Shown: one piece after another, positions 12,582 to 14,085 of the stretch
Numbering within the stretch: position 1 is the first letter of the stretch
How the letters are laid out: every line of letters starts with the position of its first letter
Assembly (NCBI GenBank): GCA_046094825.1
Contig: JBJTIF010000064.1
Span: 1-14,085, forward strand
Source: JBJTIF01 sp046094825
GTDB lineage: Bacteria; Actinomycetota; UBA4738; HRBIN12
Reading direction: 5' to 3'
DNA: 14,085 bases
Notes under the pieces: model-generated
The model's database searches: none
Told to the model about the DNA's origin: nothing
What the model saw: the letters and a program-made list of their open reading frames with translations, nothing else
Program-made: the position numbers and the translations under genes

Positions 12582-13844
12582 ATGGCGGAGGACAAGGACC
12601 TGCTGAGCGAGATCGCCCAGCAGTCGATCTCCCGTCGTCGGCTCCTGAAGGGAGCGGCGGTCGGCGGCGCCGGACTCGCGCTCGCCTCGGTGCTCGCGGC
12701 GTGCGGGCCGGATGGCGGCAGCGGTGGAGACGGCGGCAGCGGCGGTGGGGACGGCGGCGGATCGACCGAGCCGATCAAGATCGGCATCATCGCCGACCTG
12801 ACCGGACCGTTCACGATCTACGGCACGAGCCTCTCGCAGAGCGCGCAGCTCGCGGTGGATGAGATCAACGCGGCGGGCGGCATCGCCGGCCGGCAGATCG
12901 AGGTCATCGTCGAGGACACGCAGACCGACGTGGCGGTGACCGTGGACAAGGCGACGAAGCTCGTGCAGAGCGACAACGTCGACCTCGTCATGGGGCCGAT
13001 CGGTTCGGACGCGAACGACGCGGCGTACAAGACCGTCGTCGAGGACAACGGCAAGCTCATGTTCTACACGGAGACGTTCGAGGGCGGGAAGTGCAACGAG
13101 CGCTACTTCGCCTTCGGAGCCGTCCCCGCGCAGCAGGTGCGGCCGCTGATCCCGCTCATGCAGGAGAAGTTCGGCACGAACGTCATGCTCTTCGGAGCGG
13201 ACTACGTGTGGCCGCGTCGGACGTTCGAGATCGCGAAGCCGATCATCGCCGAGAACGGGGGGACGCTCGTCTCCGAGCTCTACCTCCCGCTCGTCGCCGA
13301 CGACTTCAGCGAGCTCGTCGCCGAGGTGCGCGACAAGAAGCCGGACTACCTGTTCGTCCTCTACCCGGCCGTGTGGGGAGCCGCCGCGAAGGCGCTCGAC
13401 GACGCGGGGCTCCTGTCGACGGTGGGCGTCTGCACGACGTTCCTCGGCGACCCGGGGCTCGTCGGGATCGAGGCCCTCGCCGAGGGTTCGTACACGGCGC
13501 TGCCGTTCTTCACGAGCGCGCCGCAGCCGGGGGTGGCCCCGTTCCTCGAGGCCTTCGCGGCGAAGTGGGGCGAGGGGACCTTCCCGTCCGGTGGTGAGGG
13601 CGTCGGCGCGTACAACGCCGTCTACCTCTACAAGCAGGCGGTCGAGGCGGCAGGGTCCACGGACCCGGCGGCCGTCGCCGCTGCGATGGTCGGCCAGTCG
13701 TTCGAGGGGCCGACCGGGACCGCGACGGTGACCCCGTCGCACTACCTGCAGCAGACGATCAACGTGGTCCGCGCCGAGGGCGGGAAGTACGTCTCCGCCG
13801 GTTCCTTCGACGACATGGACCCCGAGGAAGCCTGCACGCTGTAG
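12582..13844 (+). CDS. Tat-type lipoprotein substrate-binding protein of a branched-chain amino acid/amide-type ABC transporter
   Basis: The 420-residue protein starts with a twin-arginine-like signal (SRRRLLKG, residues 17-24), a hydrophobic core and a lipobox LAAC with Cys41 as the lipidation site. A Gly/Ser/Asp-rich linker (about 42-63) tethers the mature domain to the membrane. The domain from about 66 (IKIGIIADLTGPF) is a type I periplasmic-binding fold (Peripla_BP_6, LivK/AmiC/UrtA-like), with LAVDEINAAGGIAGR and MGPIGSDAND as recognisable stretches. It should bind a small polar solute outside the cell and deliver it to a LivHMGF-type permease, whose genes may follow beyond the window. 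Next to the operon, nicotinate or nicotinamide is a plausible ligand, but homologues bind many amino acids and amides. ATG at 12582 is fixed by GGGGGAAG four bases upstream and by the signal peptide. Longer upstream translation would bury the signal. Confidence 0.92.
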   Translation: MAEDKDLLSEIAQQSISRRRLLKGAAVGGAGLALASVLAACGPDGGSGGDGGSGGGDGGGSTEPIKIGIIADLTGPFTIYGTSLSQSAQLAVDEINAAGGIAGRQIEVIVEDTQTDVAVTVDKATKLVQSDNVDLVMGPIGSDANDAAYKTVVEDNGKLMFYTETFEGGKCNERYFAFGAVPAQQVRPLIPLMQEKFGTNVMLFGADYVWPRRTFEIAKPIIAENGGTLVSELYLPLVADDFSELVAEVRDKKPDYLFVLYPAVWGAAAKALDDAGLLSTVGVCTTFLGDPGLVGIEALAEGSYTALPFFTSAPQPGVAPFLEAFAAKWGEGTFPSGGEGVGAYNAVYLYKQAVEAAGSTDPAAVAAAMVGQSFEGPTGTATVTPSHYLQQTINVVRAEGGKYVSAGSFDDMDPEEACTL

Positions 13845-13861
13845 GCGCGTAGGCGACCCGC

Positions 13862-13917
13862 ATGTCGGACGAGCATCACGACGGCGGGACGCCGGAGCAG
13901 GACCAGGGCGCGGGGGT
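13862..13917 (+). CDS. First codons of a further gene, cut off by the artefactual end
   Basis: ATG at 13862, 17 bp after the binding-protein stop, opens a frame of about 18 residues (MSDEHHDGGTPEQDQGAG) before the G run. The hydrophilic, acidic start and short spacing suggest the next gene of the transporter operon, possibly a permease or ATPase, but too little remains to name it. The Shine-Dalgarno sequence is weak. The frame may also be a chance opening. Confidence 0.4.
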
Positions 13918-13937
13918 GGGGGGGGGGGGGGGGGGGG
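13918..13937 (+). other. Run of 20 G residues (probable sequencing artefact)
   Basis: Twenty consecutive G residues follow GCGGGGGT. The run marks the point where genuine sequence stops and the inverted copy begins. Long G tracts at read ends are a known artefact of two-colour sequencing chemistry, where no signal is called as G. I therefore treat it as technical, not as a G-quadruplex. Confidence 0.7.
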
Positions 13938-13949
13938 CGGCGGCCGCCA

Positions 13950-14085
13950 CCCGCCCCCCCGGCGCGGGCCGCGACCCCGACGCGCCCCGGGTCGCCGAGG
14001 ACCGTCGGGCAGCCGCCCACCGGCGACCGGAGCCCCGCGTCGCCGCGCGCCTCCGCGGCGGCTCCCCACACGGCCGGGTAGAGGA
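13950..14085 (-). repeat. Error-rich inverted copy of 13357-13492 at the contig end
   Basis: Read on the minus strand, 14085 down to 13950 aligns without gaps to 13357-13492 inside the binding-protein gene. The first 32 bases are identical. The remaining 104 contain 17 substitutions: nine T to G, five A to G and three A to C, with no G or C changed. The mutations grow denser away from 14085. That pattern is decay of base calls towards G/C and not natural divergence, so this is a misassembled low-quality read. Confidence 0.88.

Noticed and set aside
13918..13937. G-quadruplex or slippage-regulated tract
   Set aside because: The uninterrupted 20-G run sits exactly where sequence quality collapses and genuine sequence ends. 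An artefact explains it better.
10905..14069. Very long minus-strand open frame of about 1054 codons
   Set aside because: It runs antisense to the aldehyde dehydrogenase and binding-protein genes and through the artefactual end. Its protein is Arg/Asp/Glu-rich with no family features, as expected from the strand opposite GC-biased codons.
13357..14085. Inverted copies near the right end as a terminal inverted repeat or mobile element
   Set aside because: There is no transposase, the second copy has one-directional A/T to G/C errors, and it adjoins a poly-G run, so it is technical.

Overview
This is a very GC-rich (roughly 70% by eye), gene-dense bacterial window with GCG/GTC/CTC/TCG-biased codons, several apparently leaderless gene starts and a Tat-lipoprotein binding protein. 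It fits Actinomycetota best, with a high-GC Chloroflexota as an alternative. I cannot place it more precisely. Both ends look like a contig or read artefact, not native DNA.

Layout. Bases 1-175 are a chimeric cap made of a direct copy of 221-329 joined to an inverted copy of 1332-1405. Then come a 5'-truncated Pr6Pr (FAR-17a/AIG1-like) membrane protein on the plus strand, convergent with lgt (prolipoprotein diacylglyceryl transferase), which lies downstream of an EamA/DMT transporter on the minus strand. A 65-bp divergent promoter region at 2595-2659 separates this block from a long plus-strand catabolic operon (2660-12464). The operon encodes: a molybdenum-hydroxylase FAD subunit (broken by a small internal deletion); a fused [2Fe-2S]/molybdopterin subunit; a 6-hydroxynicotinate reductase homologue; a UPF0280/ApbE-like protein; a DUF1185 protein; an enamidase homologue; a nicotinamidase/isochorismatase-family hydrolase; and a methylmalonate-semialdehyde-dehydrogenase-like enzyme. 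A separately promoted Tat-lipoprotein substrate-binding protein of the branched-chain amino acid/amide type follows, then the first codons of another gene. The last ~170 bases are a 20-G run plus an error-rich inverted copy of 13357-13492.

How it fits together. The molybdenum hydroxylase, 6-hydroxynicotinate reductase and enamidase correspond to the upper part of the reductive nicotinate pathway known from the anaerobe Eubacterium barkeri: nicotinate, 6-hydroxynicotinate, 1,4,5,6-tetrahydro-6-oxonicotinate, 2-formylglutarate. The amidase-like hydrolase could supply nicotinate from nicotinamide, and the binding protein could belong to an uptake ABC transporter. No 2-(hydroxymethyl)glutarate dehydrogenase or methyleneglutarate mutase is present in the window. 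The last operon gene is instead an MMSDH-type CoA-acylating dehydrogenase. Because 2-formylglutarate is a 2-substituted malonate semialdehyde, I predict that this enzyme converts it oxidatively and with decarboxylation to glutaryl-CoA. That would be a short route into central metabolism and is the most interesting hypothesis here. The UPF0280 and DUF1185 proteins are the two operon members without an assigned role.

No tRNA, rRNA, CRISPR array, insertion sequence or clear intrinsic terminator was seen. Apart from the artefactual ends, no stretch longer than 300 bases lacks a gene.
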